Shown: positions 54,204 through 63,608, counted from the first letter of the stretch. The stretch is 64,000 nucleotides of DNA from Peptococcaceae bacterium BRH_c4b (GCA_000961595.1 LADO01000066.1:47484-111483), one strand, 5' to 3'. The notes: generated by a model from the letters alone, not told the origin. Made by a program: numbers and translations.

Positions 54204-55501
54204 TACAGCCCCTCCACCGTCAATCCCGGCGGAGACTCCACTCCTCCGAGCATATTTTTGGCGTCGATTACAAAGGGTTCGACGCTGTTCATCAGCCGGA
54301 CAAAAAACTCCAGGTCCGTAAACTCCATCCCATCCTGCCGGGCCAGCAGCACCGCCCCGTGGGCTCCCCCCAGGGCGTCTTCCAGGCTGTCCACGGTGAA
54401 GTGGTACATGGATGGAACCGCCGGGTCATAGGCTCTCACCTCCACCCCGGCCCTTTCCAGCAAATTAATTATCCGGTGAGCAGGGCTGCAACGGGCATCG
54501 CTGGAATAATCCTTCATAGCGATGCCCAGCACCGCCACCCTGGCCGCCGCTGGCGGCACTTTCAGGTTTTTCATCACCAGGGACACTACATGGGCCGGCA
54601 TATTCTCGTTTACCTGCCTGGCGGTTCCCATGAGCGCCAATTCGACACCCAGTTCCCCGGCCCGGGGAGTGAGATAGTGCAGGGCGTTAGGAATGCAGTA
54701 GCCTCCCACCCCGGGTCCGGGGGTAAGCAGGTTGACCCTTTTGTGGGTGTTGGCCAGGGCGATTACTTCAAAAATGTCTATATCCATGGCCTTGGTAAAC
54801 CTGGCCAGCTCGTTTACAAAGGCAATGTTCACATCCCGGGATACATTTTCCACTACTTTGGCGGTTTCCACCACCTCAAAGGACGAAGCCACCGTAAGCT
54901 CCGCTTTGGTAACCACCGAGAGCAGTTCCCTGGACCTTAAGGCCGCCCCCCGGTCGTACCCGCTTACCAGCCCGGGCATATTTTCGAACTCTTCAAAGGC
55001 CTTGCCCTCGGCTATCCTCTCCGAAGAATAGGCCAGATTAAAGTCCTCCCCGGCCTTAAGTCCGCTTGTCTCCAGCAGGGGCAGCACCAGCCCCCTGGTC
55101 ATCCCAGGCACCAGTGTACCCCGCACCACCACCAGATCTCCCTTTTTCAGGCTGGCGGCAACCGAGCGGACGCACTCCTCCAGATGGCCGGTGTAGGGTA
55201 CGCCGTCGCTTACCGGCAACCCCACAGTGATAATTATATTGTCACAGGAGGCCATGGCCTCCTGTGGCCGGGTGGTAGCCCGGAAGCGGCCTGCATCCAG
55301 CTCCCGGCGCAATATTTCCCTGATCCCCTCACCCCGGTAGCTCTCATGATGATATGTCACGCCGGAGTTGATTTCCTCCACCAGTTCCTCATTCACATCC
55401 ACACCATATACTTTGCAGCCCCGCAGGGCGAAGCTCAAGGCAAGGGGCAAACCCACAAAGCCTAAACCGAAAACGGCAACCCTGATGTTGTCCTGGTTCA
55501 A
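54203..55501 (-). CDS. Nucleotide-sugar dehydrogenase (UDP-Glc/GlcNAc/ManNAc dehydrogenase family)
   Basis: A 432-residue NAD-dependent enzyme that oxidises a UDP-sugar twice to a uronic acid. The N-terminal NAD motif is VFGLGFVGLPLALSFA; the middle has SSFEVVETAKVVENVSRDVNIAF with the conserved Lys and Asn, and the catalytic cysteine is in PGPGVGGYCIPNALH. The histidine usual before it (GGHC) is tyrosine here. It may make UDP-ManNAc- or UDP-GlcNAc-uronic acid for the secondary wall polymer; the exact substrate is not clear. TTG start with GGGAGG upstream. Probably co-transcribed with the two glycosyltransferase genes before it. Confidence 0.9.
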   Translation of the reverse strand: MNQDNIRVAVFGLGFVGLPLALSFALRGCKVYGVDVNEELVEEINSGVTYHHESYRGEGIREILRRELDAGRFRATTRPQEAMASCDNIIITVGLPVSDGVPYTGHLEECVRSVAASLKKGDLVVVRGTLVPGMTRGLVLPLLETSGLKAGEDFNLAYSSERIAEGKAFEEFENMPGLVSGYDRGAALRSRELLSVVTKAELTVASSFEVVETAKVVENVSRDVNIAFVNELARFTKAMDIDIFEVIALANTHKRVNLLTPGPGVGGYCIPNALHYLTPRAGELGVELALMGTARQVNENMPAHVVSLVMKNLKVPPAAARVAVLGIAMKDYSSDARCSPAHRIINLLERAGVEVRAYDPAVPSMYHFTVDSLEDALGGAHGAVLLARQDGMEFTDLEFFVRLMNSVEPFVIDAKNMLGGVESPPGLTVEGL

Positions 55502-55527
55502 CTTTTACTACCTCCCAGCGACCTTAG

Positions 55528-56694
55528 TTACTCCATGGTCTGCATAATTTTGTCCGTCATATACTCCACCCGGCTGTCCCAGGAATTACGGGCCGCAGCC
55601 TGCAGGCGCAGCTTTTGCCTCTCCGGGGTTTCCCCAGTCAGTGCCCGTTCCACGCCCTGGTAAAAACCTTCGTAGTCACCGGCCAGTTCAATTACCCCGG
55701 CAAACTCCATGACTCCCGGCATTTCCACGCTCACAACAGGCCTCCCGGAAGCCAGATATTCATAGAATTTAAGCGGGCTGACCCTTTCGGTCAGCTCATT
55801 CTTGCGGAAAGAGTTCAGGCAAACGTCAAATCCCTTCAGGTAGCCGGGCATTTCCTCCTTGGTTTTACGCCCGAAAAAATGCACGTTGGGCAGGGTCTTC
55901 AGCCTGTCCACGTTAATACCAGCCCCCACCGGGCCGATCATGGCCACCGACCAGTCCGGCCTTTTTTCCGCCAGGTAGGCAATAAGATCCTGGTCAATCC
56001 AATCGTGAATAACCCCCACGAATCCCAGCACCGGGCGGGGCAGGCGTTTTATCTCCTCCGGCACCATGGTTTCAGGCAGAGAAGCCCGGGCAAAATGCTC
56101 TACATCTGCGGCGTTAGGCAGCAAGTAAATATTCCGGGTCAAATTTTTCTTGCTGTCATAAAGCCCCGGGGCCGTGACGAAAACAAGGTCGCACCTGGCT
56201 AGCAGGTTGCGCTCCATGTCCAGCATCGCTTCCTTATTAATCAGCCCTGTGTATTCCGAGTGCTCATCAACGCAGTCGTATATCAGCAGCTTGGGCCCCA
56301 GGCCCTCCGCCAGGGACAGACTGTTGGGCAGGTAAGTCCACACAATAGGATCATTCATTCCCAGCCGCCTGGCAATTTTCTTTACAAAAAGTAAAAGCCA
56401 CCGCTGGTTTAAGCGGTTTACCCAACGGTAAACATTTCCGAAGGGAAGCACCACTGGCGGTGAATACAAATAAATATTTTCAGTTTTTTTCCGCGGCCCC
56501 TTTAGCCACAGCCACCATTTAAACCACAGAGAGCGGTCCTTGAAGGCCGACAGCAGGGTGACGGGAGGCTCAACATAAAGAATTTTATTACCGGCGGGCA
56601 AGCGGGACATCACCTGCTGCTTGCGGGTCCAGATGGGGTCCCAGTCCACCGATGAGATACATATTATTTTTTCCCCGGCCAGTTCCCTCTTCAA
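55528..56694 (-). CDS. Glycosyltransferase, GT-B fold
   Basis: A 388-residue cytoplasmic glycosyltransferase. The N-terminal half has IICISSVDWDPIWTRKQQVMSRL and a hydrophobic, Trp/Lys-rich patch at about 55-70 that could touch the membrane; the C-terminal half has the donor-binding GT4-like pattern FVGVIHDWIDQDLI, LPNVHFFGRKTKEEMPGYLKGFDVCLNSF and SPLKFYEYLASGRPVVS. The TTG start lies 2 bases after the stop of the next upstream glycosyltransferase, whose last codons hold the GGAGG site, so the two are translated together. The sugar is not known. Confidence 0.9.
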   Translation of the reverse strand: MKRELAGEKIICISSVDWDPIWTRKQQVMSRLPAGNKILYVEPPVTLLSAFKDRSLWFKWWLWLKGPRKKTENIYLYSPPVVLPFGNVYRWVNRLNQRWLLLFVKKIARRLGMNDPIVWTYLPNSLSLAEGLGPKLLIYDCVDEHSEYTGLINKEAMLDMERNLLARCDLVFVTAPGLYDSKKNLTRNIYLLPNAADVEHFARASLPETMVPEEIKRLPRPVLGFVGVIHDWIDQDLIAYLAEKRPDWSVAMIGPVGAGINVDRLKTLPNVHFFGRKTKEEMPGYLKGFDVCLNSFRKNELTERVSPLKFYEYLASGRPVVSVEMPGVMEFAGVIELAGDYEGFYQGVERALTGETPERQKLRLQAAARNSWDSRVEYMTDKIMQTME

Positions 56695-56696
56695 AT

Positions 56697-57821
56697 CTAT
56701 TCCTCCAACAGCCTCCTGTAAAGGTATTCCGTTTTTCTGGCCATTACGGAGGCGGTAAACTTTTGCTCCACCACAGCCCTGGCCGCTTCGGACATTTCCA
56801 GGGCTTCCCCGGGGTGGTCCAGCATCCAGTTGATGCCCCTGGCCAGAGCCGCGTCATCCGCGGGAGGCACCAGTAGACCGGTAGTGCCGTGTTCCACCAC
56901 CTCCGGGAGCCCGCCCACAGACGTAGCCAACACCGGCACGCCGGCAACCATAGCCTCCAGGGCTGTCAGCCCGAAACCCTCCCACAGGGAGGGAATTACC
57001 AGTAAATTTAAATCCGGAAGTATGTCCACAACATCGGTGACAAAGCCGGTAAAAATTACTGAATCGGAAATATTCAGCAGCCTGGCGTAATCCTCCAGCC
57101 TGTCCCGCTCCGGGCCGGAGCCCACCACCACAAAGCGTACCTCAGGTCTGGACTTCAGAAACTCTGCAGCAGCCTTTAGGAAAATACGGTGTCCTTTTAC
57201 CGGATGCAGGCGGCCAATCATGGCCACTAGTGGCACGTCCGGAGCCAGTCCCATGCTCTCCCGCCAGGACCCCGGGGGGCGCAGGCTGGTAAAATCACCG
57301 GGATTAAGCCCGTTATATATGACCGTTATCTTTTTCTCCGGAATGCCCTGCTGCAACAGCGCCTTCTGCAACCCCCCGGAAACAGCAATAAAATGCGTGC
57401 TAAAGCCCCGGGAGGCCCGCTCTATCAGCATGTTCGCCAGGCGGCTGAACACATCCGGATAATCCTGGGCCAGCAGGCTGTGCACGGTGGTAATCACGGT
57501 CTCCCGGCCCGCCATTTTGGCAGACAAACGCCCCACCAGATTGGCCCGGACGCCGTGGGTATGCACGAGATCGGCTTCTTCCTCTTTTATGACATCCCGT
57601 AATTTGGTTATTATGCTCAAATCCAGCTTGTGACGCATGGGAATAGCCAGGGCATTAATACCCACGTCCCTGGCCACCTGCACAAAGGGATCTGCAAAAA
57701 GGCAACATACGGTAATCGCCACCCTCTGCGGGTCCATGGCTGTGGCCAGATTGAGTATATGACGTTCAGCCCCACCGAATTCGCCACCGCCAATTACGTG
57801 GAGAACCCGTATACGCTTCAC
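56697..57821 (-). CDS. Glycosyltransferase family 4
   Basis: A 374-residue GT4 enzyme: VLHVIGGGEFGGAERHILNLA at the N-terminus (acceptor side), HTHGVRANLVGRL, and the donor domain PLVAMIGRLHPVKGHRIFLKAA, VVGSGPERDRLEDYA and the E-x7-E motif in SLWEGFGLTALEAMVAGVPV. It transfers a nucleotide-activated sugar during polymer synthesis. It is first of a three-gene run with the second glycosyltransferase and the nucleotide-sugar dehydrogenase. Confidence 0.94.
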   Translation of the reverse strand: MKRIRVLHVIGGGEFGGAERHILNLATAMDPQRVAITVCCLFADPFVQVARDVGINALAIPMRHKLDLSIITKLRDVIKEEEADLVHTHGVRANLVGRLSAKMAGRETVITTVHSLLAQDYPDVFSRLANMLIERASRGFSTHFIAVSGGLQKALLQQGIPEKKITVIYNGLNPGDFTSLRPPGSWRESMGLAPDVPLVAMIGRLHPVKGHRIFLKAAAEFLKSRPEVRFVVVGSGPERDRLEDYARLLNISDSVIFTGFVTDVVDILPDLNLLVIPSLWEGFGLTALEAMVAGVPVLATSVGGLPEVVEHGTTGLLVPPADDAALARGINWMLDHPGEALEMSEAARAVVEQKFTASVMARKTEYLYRRLLEE

Positions 57822-57935
57822 CGGAAGTGCCTCCTTGGCATTGCTCTAACCATTTTATCAATTTCACTGGCATTCGACAAGGAGTTTTTGGACCGTTGAG
57901 ATATGGCGGGGGCTCGTGTATAATATCCAGTATAA

Positions 57936-58009
57936 GTCTAATGTCAAAAGTCGAAGGTCAAAAGTCAATGAAAGCTAGAAGCCTCGGACTTTAGACTTTG
58001 GACTTGAAT
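57936..58009. repeat. AAAGTC-rich inverted repeat before the ligase gene
   Basis: TAAGTCTAATGTCAAAAGTC and GGACTTTAGACTTTGGACTT form an imperfect inverted repeat. A similar arrangement (TCAAAAGTCAATGAG ... GACTTTCGACCTTAGACTT) follows the same gene at 59554-59638. Confidence 0.65.
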
Positions 58010-58033
58010 GGAGCCGGGAGGGGAAGTGTTGTA

Positions 58034-59554
58034 TTGCAGCCGTCCGAAGTATTGAAAGAGAGCCTTTTTTATAAAATGCTGGCCGGCCTGGGCGCCCTTT
58101 TTACCCGGCACAAAAGCGGCAGCCTGGCAGTTGGTTTTTTAACCCGGCCCCCCTCCTATACCGGAAAGGAAGTAGCTGCCTCATCGGCATTGATCACTTT
58201 AGCCGGAAAACTGGCCTGGCTGCTGATGACCCCGGTGGCTGCGGCTGGATCTTTTTTTAGAAGTTGCCTGCCGGGCAGCAGACTGTGCAGTTTGGGTGCC
58301 CCGTCTGCACTTGAAAACAGCCTGGCCTGGCGCACCGTGACTGGAACCAGAGTGGAAACGGCACTGTGGCTGATTGTGCTCTACCCCGTGGTGGATTACC
58401 TGCTGAGAAATATTTCACCCCTGGCCGGCCTGGCGGGCAGTTGGGATGAACTGCTTTTCCTGTTCATACTGGTGGCCTGGCCACTTCAGATGGCCGCCCG
58501 GGGCAATATAGCCTGGCGGCGGACAATGATGGACATACCCGTAATTGTATATATAGGAATAATATTGTTTCTCTATTTCCTGCGCTCCCCGGACGCCACC
58601 CTGGCCCTGGAGGGGGCCAGGGTGTATATACAGTACCTGCTCTGGTATTTTGTTGCGGCTAACCTCATTATCAACCACCGCCAGCTGGACGCCCTGGCCA
58701 CGGGACTCATCGCCACGGCCACAATCCTGGCGCTGATTGGCATATATCAATATATCGTGGGGGTGGAAATGCCCGCCGGCTGGGTGGACCAGGCCGAGGC
58801 CGGGGTCCGCACCAGGGTGTTTTCCCTGGTCACCAGCCCCAATGTGCTGGGCAGCCTGCTAGTCCTGTTCATACCCATGACCATAAGCAGGATCATTAAT
58901 TTAAAGAATAGAATTCACTGGCAGCTCATTTATGCCGCCTGCCTGGCCGCAATGCTGGCCTGCTTGCTGTTCACCTATTCCCGGGGGGCCTGGCTGGCCC
59001 TGGCCGGGGCGCTGGCGCTTTACAGCATCCTGTATAGCCCTAAAATGTTCCTTGTCATGGCTCTGGGCGGCCTGGCGGGGCTGAAATTTGTGCCCGGCAT
59101 CGGCTCCAGGCTGAGCTACATGCTTTCCGCCGAATACATGGCCAGCAGCGCCAGGGCAGGTCGCCTGGCCCGCTGGAGCATGGGTCTGGACAGGCTGAAG
59201 GAAAACCCCTGGTTCGGCGAGGGCTTCGGCCGCTTCGGCGGGGCGGTGGCCGCCCGCCGCATACCCGGCAGCTTTTACGTGGATAATTTTTATTTAAAAA
59301 CCGCCGTGGAAAGCGGCCTGATCGGGCTGCTGGCGCTGCTCTGGCTGCTGCTGAACGCCTTCCGTCTGGGTATTGACGCCGTGCGTCGTTTAGCCGACCA
59401 CAAAACCAGGCTGCTGGCGGCGGGCATGCTGGCCGGGCTGACCGGTGTGATACTGCACAACGGGGTGGAAAACATTTTTGAAGTACCCATGATGGCCACC
59501 TATTTCTGGTTTTTGGCGGGCATGCTGGCCGCCGCCCCGGAAGTGAATGACTAA
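58034..59554 (+). CDS. O-antigen ligase/polymerase-like membrane protein
   Basis: About 506 residues with ten or more transmembrane helices, and a Wzy/WaaL-type C-terminal half: AEAGVRTRVFSLVTSPNVLGSLLVLF, ACLLFTYSRGAWLALAGALALYS, ENPWFGEGFGRFGGA and DNFYLKTAVESGLIGLLALLWL-type segment ending HNGVENIF. It joins or extends surface polysaccharide repeats on the lipid carrier. The TTG at 58034 follows GGGAGGGG; the frame is open a little upstream. The gene is opposite in strand to its neighbours and is flanked by AAAGTC-rich repeats on both sides. Confidence 0.87.
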   Translation: MQPSEVLKESLFYKMLAGLGALFTRHKSGSLAVGFLTRPPSYTGKEVAASSALITLAGKLAWLLMTPVAAAGSFFRSCLPGSRLCSLGAPSALENSLAWRTVTGTRVETALWLIVLYPVVDYLLRNISPLAGLAGSWDELLFLFILVAWPLQMAARGNIAWRRTMMDIPVIVYIGIILFLYFLRSPDATLALEGARVYIQYLLWYFVAANLIINHRQLDALATGLIATATILALIGIYQYIVGVEMPAGWVDQAEAGVRTRVFSLVTSPNVLGSLLVLFIPMTISRIINLKNRIHWQLIYAACLAAMLACLLFTYSRGAWLALAGALALYSILYSPKMFLVMALGGLAGLKFVPGIGSRLSYMLSAEYMASSARAGRLARWSMGLDRLKENPWFGEGFGRFGGAVAARRIPGSFYVDNFYLKTAVESGLIGLLALLWLLLNAFRLGIDAVRRLADHKTRLLAAGMLAGLTGVILHNGVENIFEVPMMATYFWFLAGMLAAAPEVND

Positions 59555-59638
59555 ATGTCATATGTCGAACGTTAAAAGTCAAAAGTCAATGAGACATTAG
59601 CAAGTACGTTTATTGAATGACTTTCGACCTTAGACTTA
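59554..59638. repeat. AAAGTC-rich inverted repeat after the ligase gene
   Basis: Starts at the stop of the ligase gene: ATGTCATATGTCGAACGTT, TCAAAAGTCAATGAG, then GACTTTCGACCTTAGACTTA. It is a relative of the repeat at 57936-58009. Confidence 0.6.
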
Positions 59639-59640
59639 TA

Positions 59641-59681
59641 ACAAATCCCGCAATCACTGCAAACAGGATTGCGGGATTTGT
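59641..59681. terminator. Bidirectional terminator between ligase and LCP genes
   Basis: Perfect 15-bp stem ACAAATCCCGCAATC / GATTGCGGGATTTGT with an 11-base loop, followed by TTTTG on the plus strand. Confidence 0.9.
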
Positions 59682-59687
59682 TTTGCA

Positions 59688-60980
59688 TCATGTTCTTGGG
59701 AAAATTCCACCGGGCACTGCCTGGGGCAAGTCGGGGGTTATTGTAATATTTCCCCCGGAATCCGTTTCATTATTTTGATCCGGGGCGTCCGAATTCCCTG
59801 GAGTTATAATTACCGTGTCAGATCCGCCGGCGCTGCCGCTTTTCTTCGGCTTGCTGGTTTTGCCGCTACTCTGCCCGTCAGGCGAAATTGGTTGGGAGGA
59901 ACTGCCGCCGGTCTGTTCCGTTGCGGTTCCGTCCCCGGTTGCCCCCGTATCCGGCGCCGCACCGCCGGGCATTACGCCTCCCGGCAGCATATTATTTTCC
60001 GTCTCATCTTTCTTATTATTGTCGCCGGGCACCACTGCAGAGCCCTGCACCACCTGTGCATATTTCTCGCCATCAAGCAGACGGGCCACCATCTGCCTGG
60101 CCTGGGACGGGTCCACACTCCAGTAGCTGGTCCCCTTGTAATCCAGGAAAGTACCCGGCAGGGTCTGGGTAACAATACTGGCTCCGGTCATTTTGCGGGC
60201 CACATTGGCCAGCTTAACCATTTCGGTAAAGCTCATACTGGTGGAAACGGCATCATTAAGCTTTGCCACCAGCTTGGGCAGCTTCGGCACCGTACCCGCC
60301 TGGAGAACCTCCTTGGTCAGGGCGGTGAGAAACTTCTGCTGGGCCTCGGTCCTGGAGATGTCGCCCAGCGCATACCCCCGGTAGCGGACAAACTGCAGTG
60401 CTTTTTCCCCATCCAGCCGCTGCACCCCGGGCTTAAGATTAATGGTATAAATACCTCCGTCCTGGGGATCGTAATGGTACATTCTCTCTCCAACGTCGAG
60501 GGTTACCCCGTCCAGGGTATCGATAATCTCTTTAAAACCCTCATAGTTAGTTATAACATAATCGTCAACCGACACCCCCAACAAATCGGATACAGTACTC
60601 ATGGCCAGTTCCGGCCCACCGTACAGGGTGGTGCTGTTAATCTTTTCCACGCCGTGACCGGCTATTTCCACCCTGGTATCCCGGGGAATGGAAACCACCG
60701 CCAGCTGGTTTTTCTCAGTGTCTATGCTGGCCAGCATCATGGTATCGGTTCGCGCCTTGGTCTCGCCCTCACGGGCGTCCATGCCTAGCAGCAATATATT
60801 TTTCCTGCCCTGGTACATTTCATTTTCATCCGGAGGTATTATGGGGCCTCCTTCGGGCCCAAAAGGCAGTAGGCCGGCTGCCCACAAATAGCCTCCCCCG
60901 GCCACAAGAAACAGCACTACCAGCAAGGCGACCAGCCTGATCCTGCTTTTTAACCTGTATTTGGGTCTCCGGTGTTTCAC
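59688..60980 (-). CDS. LytR-CpsA-Psr family wall-polymer ligase
   Basis: A 430-residue membrane protein with one N-terminal helix (RLVALLVVLFLVAGGGYLW) and an extracellular LCP domain: ILLLGMDAREGETKARTDTMM, SIPRDTRVEI, GVEKINSTTLYGG and RYRGYALGDISRTEAQQ with the conserved arginines. These enzymes move glycopolymers from the lipid carrier to peptidoglycan. The last 110 residues are a Pro/Gly/Ser/Asp-rich tail. The GTG at 60980 has GAGGTG 9 bases upstream; the frame's first GTG (60992) lacks a site. It fits the polymer-synthesis region. Confidence 0.93.
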   Translation of the reverse strand: MKHRRPKYRLKSRIRLVALLVVLFLVAGGGYLWAAGLLPFGPEGGPIIPPDENEMYQGRKNILLLGMDAREGETKARTDTMMLASIDTEKNQLAVVSIPRDTRVEIAGHGVEKINSTTLYGGPELAMSTVSDLLGVSVDDYVITNYEGFKEIIDTLDGVTLDVGERMYHYDPQDGGIYTINLKPGVQRLDGEKALQFVRYRGYALGDISRTEAQQKFLTALTKEVLQAGTVPKLPKLVAKLNDAVSTSMSFTEMVKLANVARKMTGASIVTQTLPGTFLDYKGTSYWSVDPSQARQMVARLLDGEKYAQVVQGSAVVPGDNNKKDETENNMLPGGVMPGGAAPDTGATGDGTATEQTGGSSSQPISPDGQSSGKTSKPKKSGSAGGSDTVIITPGNSDAPDQNNETDSGGNITITPDLPQAVPGGIFPRT

Positions 60981-61048
60981 TTCAACAAACACCTCTCTAT
61001 TTACGAATATATTCTACACACCACTTAAGAGACGATATAGGTATAACG

Positions 61049-61537
61049 CTATTTTATCACAGCCTCGCCCCTGTACATAACTATAACATTTTTGCCGGGC
61101 AGGCAGATAAACCCCCGGCCGTCCGAACGGGGAATAATCAACTGGTGATCCAGCGCCAGGGTTTTGCCGGCCCTGACGTTGGTTCCCGAGGTAATGTCGG
61201 GAACACCGCTGCCAGGCGGGTCCACCAGCACGGCATTACCGGCCCGGACGATAAATTCGGTCCCTGCCATGCCCTCGAACTGCTGGCCCGGGGCCAATTC
61301 GGTCACCTGCCATGTAAAGTTCTTAGCCGCTGCGGAACCGGTATCCTCGCTCTTGCTGCCTGTAAGAGCCTTTTCTATTTGTTCCAGCACAAAGCTCCTG
61401 GTCACCAGCGGATCGTCCTGGCTGCCAGGACTGCCGGTGCCGGCCACCCCGGCCACGACCCCGGCGAACAGTACGATCCCAGCCAGTACAAGGGCACCCA
61501 GGATTACCAGCCGCAATACCGTTTTATTTCCCTTCAC
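61049..61537 (-). CDS. Hypothetical membrane-anchored protein
   Basis: About 162 residues: an N-terminal transmembrane helix (VLRLVILGALVLAGIVLFAG) and an extracellular domain with NFTWQVTELAPGQQFEGMAG, EFIVRAGNAVLVDP and DHQLIIPRSDGRGFICLPGKNVIVMYRG. No family is recognised. It lies between csaB and the LCP gene on the same strand, so it probably takes part in wall-polymer assembly. GGAGG lies 8 bases upstream of the GTG at 61537; an ATG at 61552 overlaps that site. Confidence 0.68.
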   Translation of the reverse strand: MKGNKTVLRLVILGALVLAGIVLFAGVVAGVAGTGSPGSQDDPLVTRSFVLEQIEKALTGSKSEDTGSAAAKNFTWQVTELAPGQQFEGMAGTEFIVRAGNAVLVDPPGSGVPDITSGTNVRAGKTLALDHQLIIPRSDGRGFICLPGKNVIVMYRGEAVIK

Positions 61538-61644
61538 AATATAAACCTCCATATAAAACAGACGACATCAGCCGCCAAAAAGTTCCGCCAGGAGGCCGCA
61601 GAAAAACGGCCTCTTAATGACTCTGGAGTCAAAAAGGCAGATGC

Positions 61645-62751
61645 TCACTTACTTTGCTTAGGCTTCAACATGCCGGCCACCAGCCCGGCGCTCTGAAGCG
61701 CCTCTTTCCTTAAAGCAGTCACCCGGTCCGCCAGCATTTCCTTTAACTCATCCCTGCGGGCAATTACGTCATGAACCTGAGACAGCAACTGGTCAAAATT
61801 AAGGTGGTCAACAGCACCCCCGGAGGGCATCTGCATTAAATTCAAAAACCTGTCCACCTTGGGGTCGTAAGAAACCCCCACCATGGGTATATTGAGCAGG
61901 GCTCCAAAAATCAAAAAATGGAGGCGCATACCGATAATGGTATGTACCTGCATCATCAGTGAAAGCATCTCTCTGAAATTAAGCTGCCTTTCCACGGTTA
62001 TGGAAGGATTCTTCATCAGGGAAGATATCTCCCTGCTGACATCCACATCCCCGGGATAATGCATGGGCAGGAAAATCACCTTCCAGCCCTCCTCGGTGAG
62101 CCGGTCACATACCAGAGCAAGCACTTTTTTGTATTCCTGCAAATTCTTCCAGGATCTGACCGATACACCCAGCAGTGGCGTGCCCGGTTCCACGCCCAGA
62201 TTGGTAAGTATCTCTCTGCCGACAGCAGGGTCGATACCGGCGGTATCCAGACCCAGGGCGGGGTCCGCCGTGACGTATACCGGTGGTTTGTTAACGCCCA
62301 GCAACAGCAGTTCTTTCCTGGACTCCTCGTCCCGGACGGTAATGGCGTCCACCCTATTCACCACCAGGCGCATCAATGTCTTGCCCAAAGCCGTTGTAAC
62401 GGGACCGATGCCCTGGCCATAGAAAAATACCGGCTTTCCCATCATTTTGGCCAAAGTTACCACACCCAGGTAATACAATATACTGTTGGGCCCGGTGGCA
62501 TCTTGCAGCAGGCCGCCGCTACCGCTGATTAAAAGGTCAGCCCGGCTCAATTCCTTCCAAATCAGCCTCAAATCATGCCTGGGAACCGCCTTTACGCCGA
62601 AAAAGCGGCCGGTTTCCTGCGGGTCCCTGGACAGGACAACAGGAACAAGGCCCGGCACGCTACGGCCCAAGACCTCAAGTATAGCGTATAACATGGCCTC
62701 ATCGCCGTTGTTTTTAAACCCGTAATAACCGGAAATGATTACCTTCGGCAT
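61645..62751 (-). CDS. csaB: Polysaccharide pyruvyl transferase CsaB
   Basis: A 368-residue enzyme that adds ketal pyruvate to the secondary wall polymer, the modification needed for SLH domains to bind. It begins KVIISGYYGFKNNGDEAML and has LISGSGGLLQDATGPNSILYY near residue 90, FYGQGIGPV, ITVRDEESRKELLLLGV and a C-terminal GMRLHFLIFGALLNIPMVGVSYDPKV, all typical. The ATG at 62751 overlaps the end of tagA by 13 bases. Its presence agrees with the three SLH proteins in the window. Confidence 0.94.
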   Translation of the reverse strand: MPKVIISGYYGFKNNGDEAMLYAILEVLGRSVPGLVPVVLSRDPQETGRFFGVKAVPRHDLRLIWKELSRADLLISGSGGLLQDATGPNSILYYLGVVTLAKMMGKPVFFYGQGIGPVTTALGKTLMRLVVNRVDAITVRDEESRKELLLLGVNKPPVYVTADPALGLDTAGIDPAVGREILTNLGVEPGTPLLGVSVRSWKNLQEYKKVLALVCDRLTEEGWKVIFLPMHYPGDVDVSREISSLMKNPSITVERQLNFREMLSLMMQVHTIIGMRLHFLIFGALLNIPMVGVSYDPKVDRFLNLMQMPSGGAVDHLNFDQLLSQVHDVIARRDELKEMLADRVTALRKEALQSAGLVAGMLKPKQSK

Positions 62752-63488
62752 GAAGCAATTCTGCCTTTCTTTAAATACGTCCTTAAAACCATAAATGCAA
62801 ATTTGGGCAATACCAGCATCCTTCTCCAGCGCGAGGGCTGGCGCAACAACCTGCCCAGCCACTCAACGTGCAGCGTTTGCATCCATGCCGGCGCCCGGGG
62901 AACCCTACCGGCCAGCACATCCAGGCTACCACCGATACCCATGGCCACCGGCACACCCAGCCGCTGCCTGTGGGCGTATATCCACTGCTCCTGGCGGGGC
63001 GCGCCCAGGGCCACGAACAGCAGGTGCGGCCTGGTCTTTCTGATGGCCTCTATAAGCCCGGGCTCGTCCCCGGGGGTAAAATAGCCGTGATGGGTACCCA
63101 CCACATGAAGGCCGGGGTATTTTTCAACAATATTAAGGGCGGCGTCTTCAGCCACCCCCGGCGCTGATCCCAGCAGGAAAACACGCCAACCCTTTTCAGC
63201 CGCCCGTTCCAGCAGCCCCAGCATCAAATCAATGCCTGTAACCCTGCCGGGTACGGGCTCCCCCTTCACCCGGCAGGCCCAGACTATACCCACGCCGTCG
63301 GGTGTTACCAGGTCTGCCTGGTTAACCATATCCAGCAGTTCCGAATAAAACTGGGCCTGGTAGAGCAGCTCCGGATTCAGGGTAACCACAAAACGGGGAG
63401 CGCCCTGTTCAATGAACTCCCCTATCCTGTATGTACATTCTTCAATAGATAGCCTGTCAATGCCGGCACCCAGCAGATTGACTTTCAA
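62739..63488 (-). CDS. WecG/TagA/CpsF family glycosyltransferase
   Basis: A 249-residue GT26 enzyme; TagA adds N-acetylmannosamine to the lipid-linked GlcNAc made by TagO. It has FVVTLNPELLYQA near residue 33, DLVTPDGVGIVWACR, RVTGIDLMLGLLERA, VFLLGSAPGVAE and FVALGAPRQEQWIYAHR, ending with GIGGSLDVLAGRVPRAPAWMQ. Several residues (Asp in TPDG, the APRQE loop) match the catalytic region known for TagA. It overlaps csaB by 13 bases and belongs with tagO, the glycosyltransferases and the LCP gene. Confidence 0.95.
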   Translation of the reverse strand: MKVNLLGAGIDRLSIEECTYRIGEFIEQGAPRFVVTLNPELLYQAQFYSELLDMVNQADLVTPDGVGIVWACRVKGEPVPGRVTGIDLMLGLLERAAEKGWRVFLLGSAPGVAEDAALNIVEKYPGLHVVGTHHGYFTPGDEPGLIEAIRKTRPHLLFVALGAPRQEQWIYAHRQRLGVPVAMGIGGSLDVLAGRVPRAPAWMQTLHVEWLGRLLRQPSRWRRMLVLPKFAFMVLRTYLKKGRIASCRR

Positions 63489-63608
63489 TATATTTTCACC
63501 CTCCGGTCAAACCGGCACAATTCACGACTCTAAAACATTTTATCACAAATTATAACAGCACTCCATAGCACGCCAAAGATAGTAAACTTTTTTTGGCTGG
63601 CGAATTAT
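63489..63608. other. Upstream region of tagA
   Basis: AT-rich, about 120 bases, between tagA and the IS-derived repeat. No gene seen. Confidence 0.5.
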
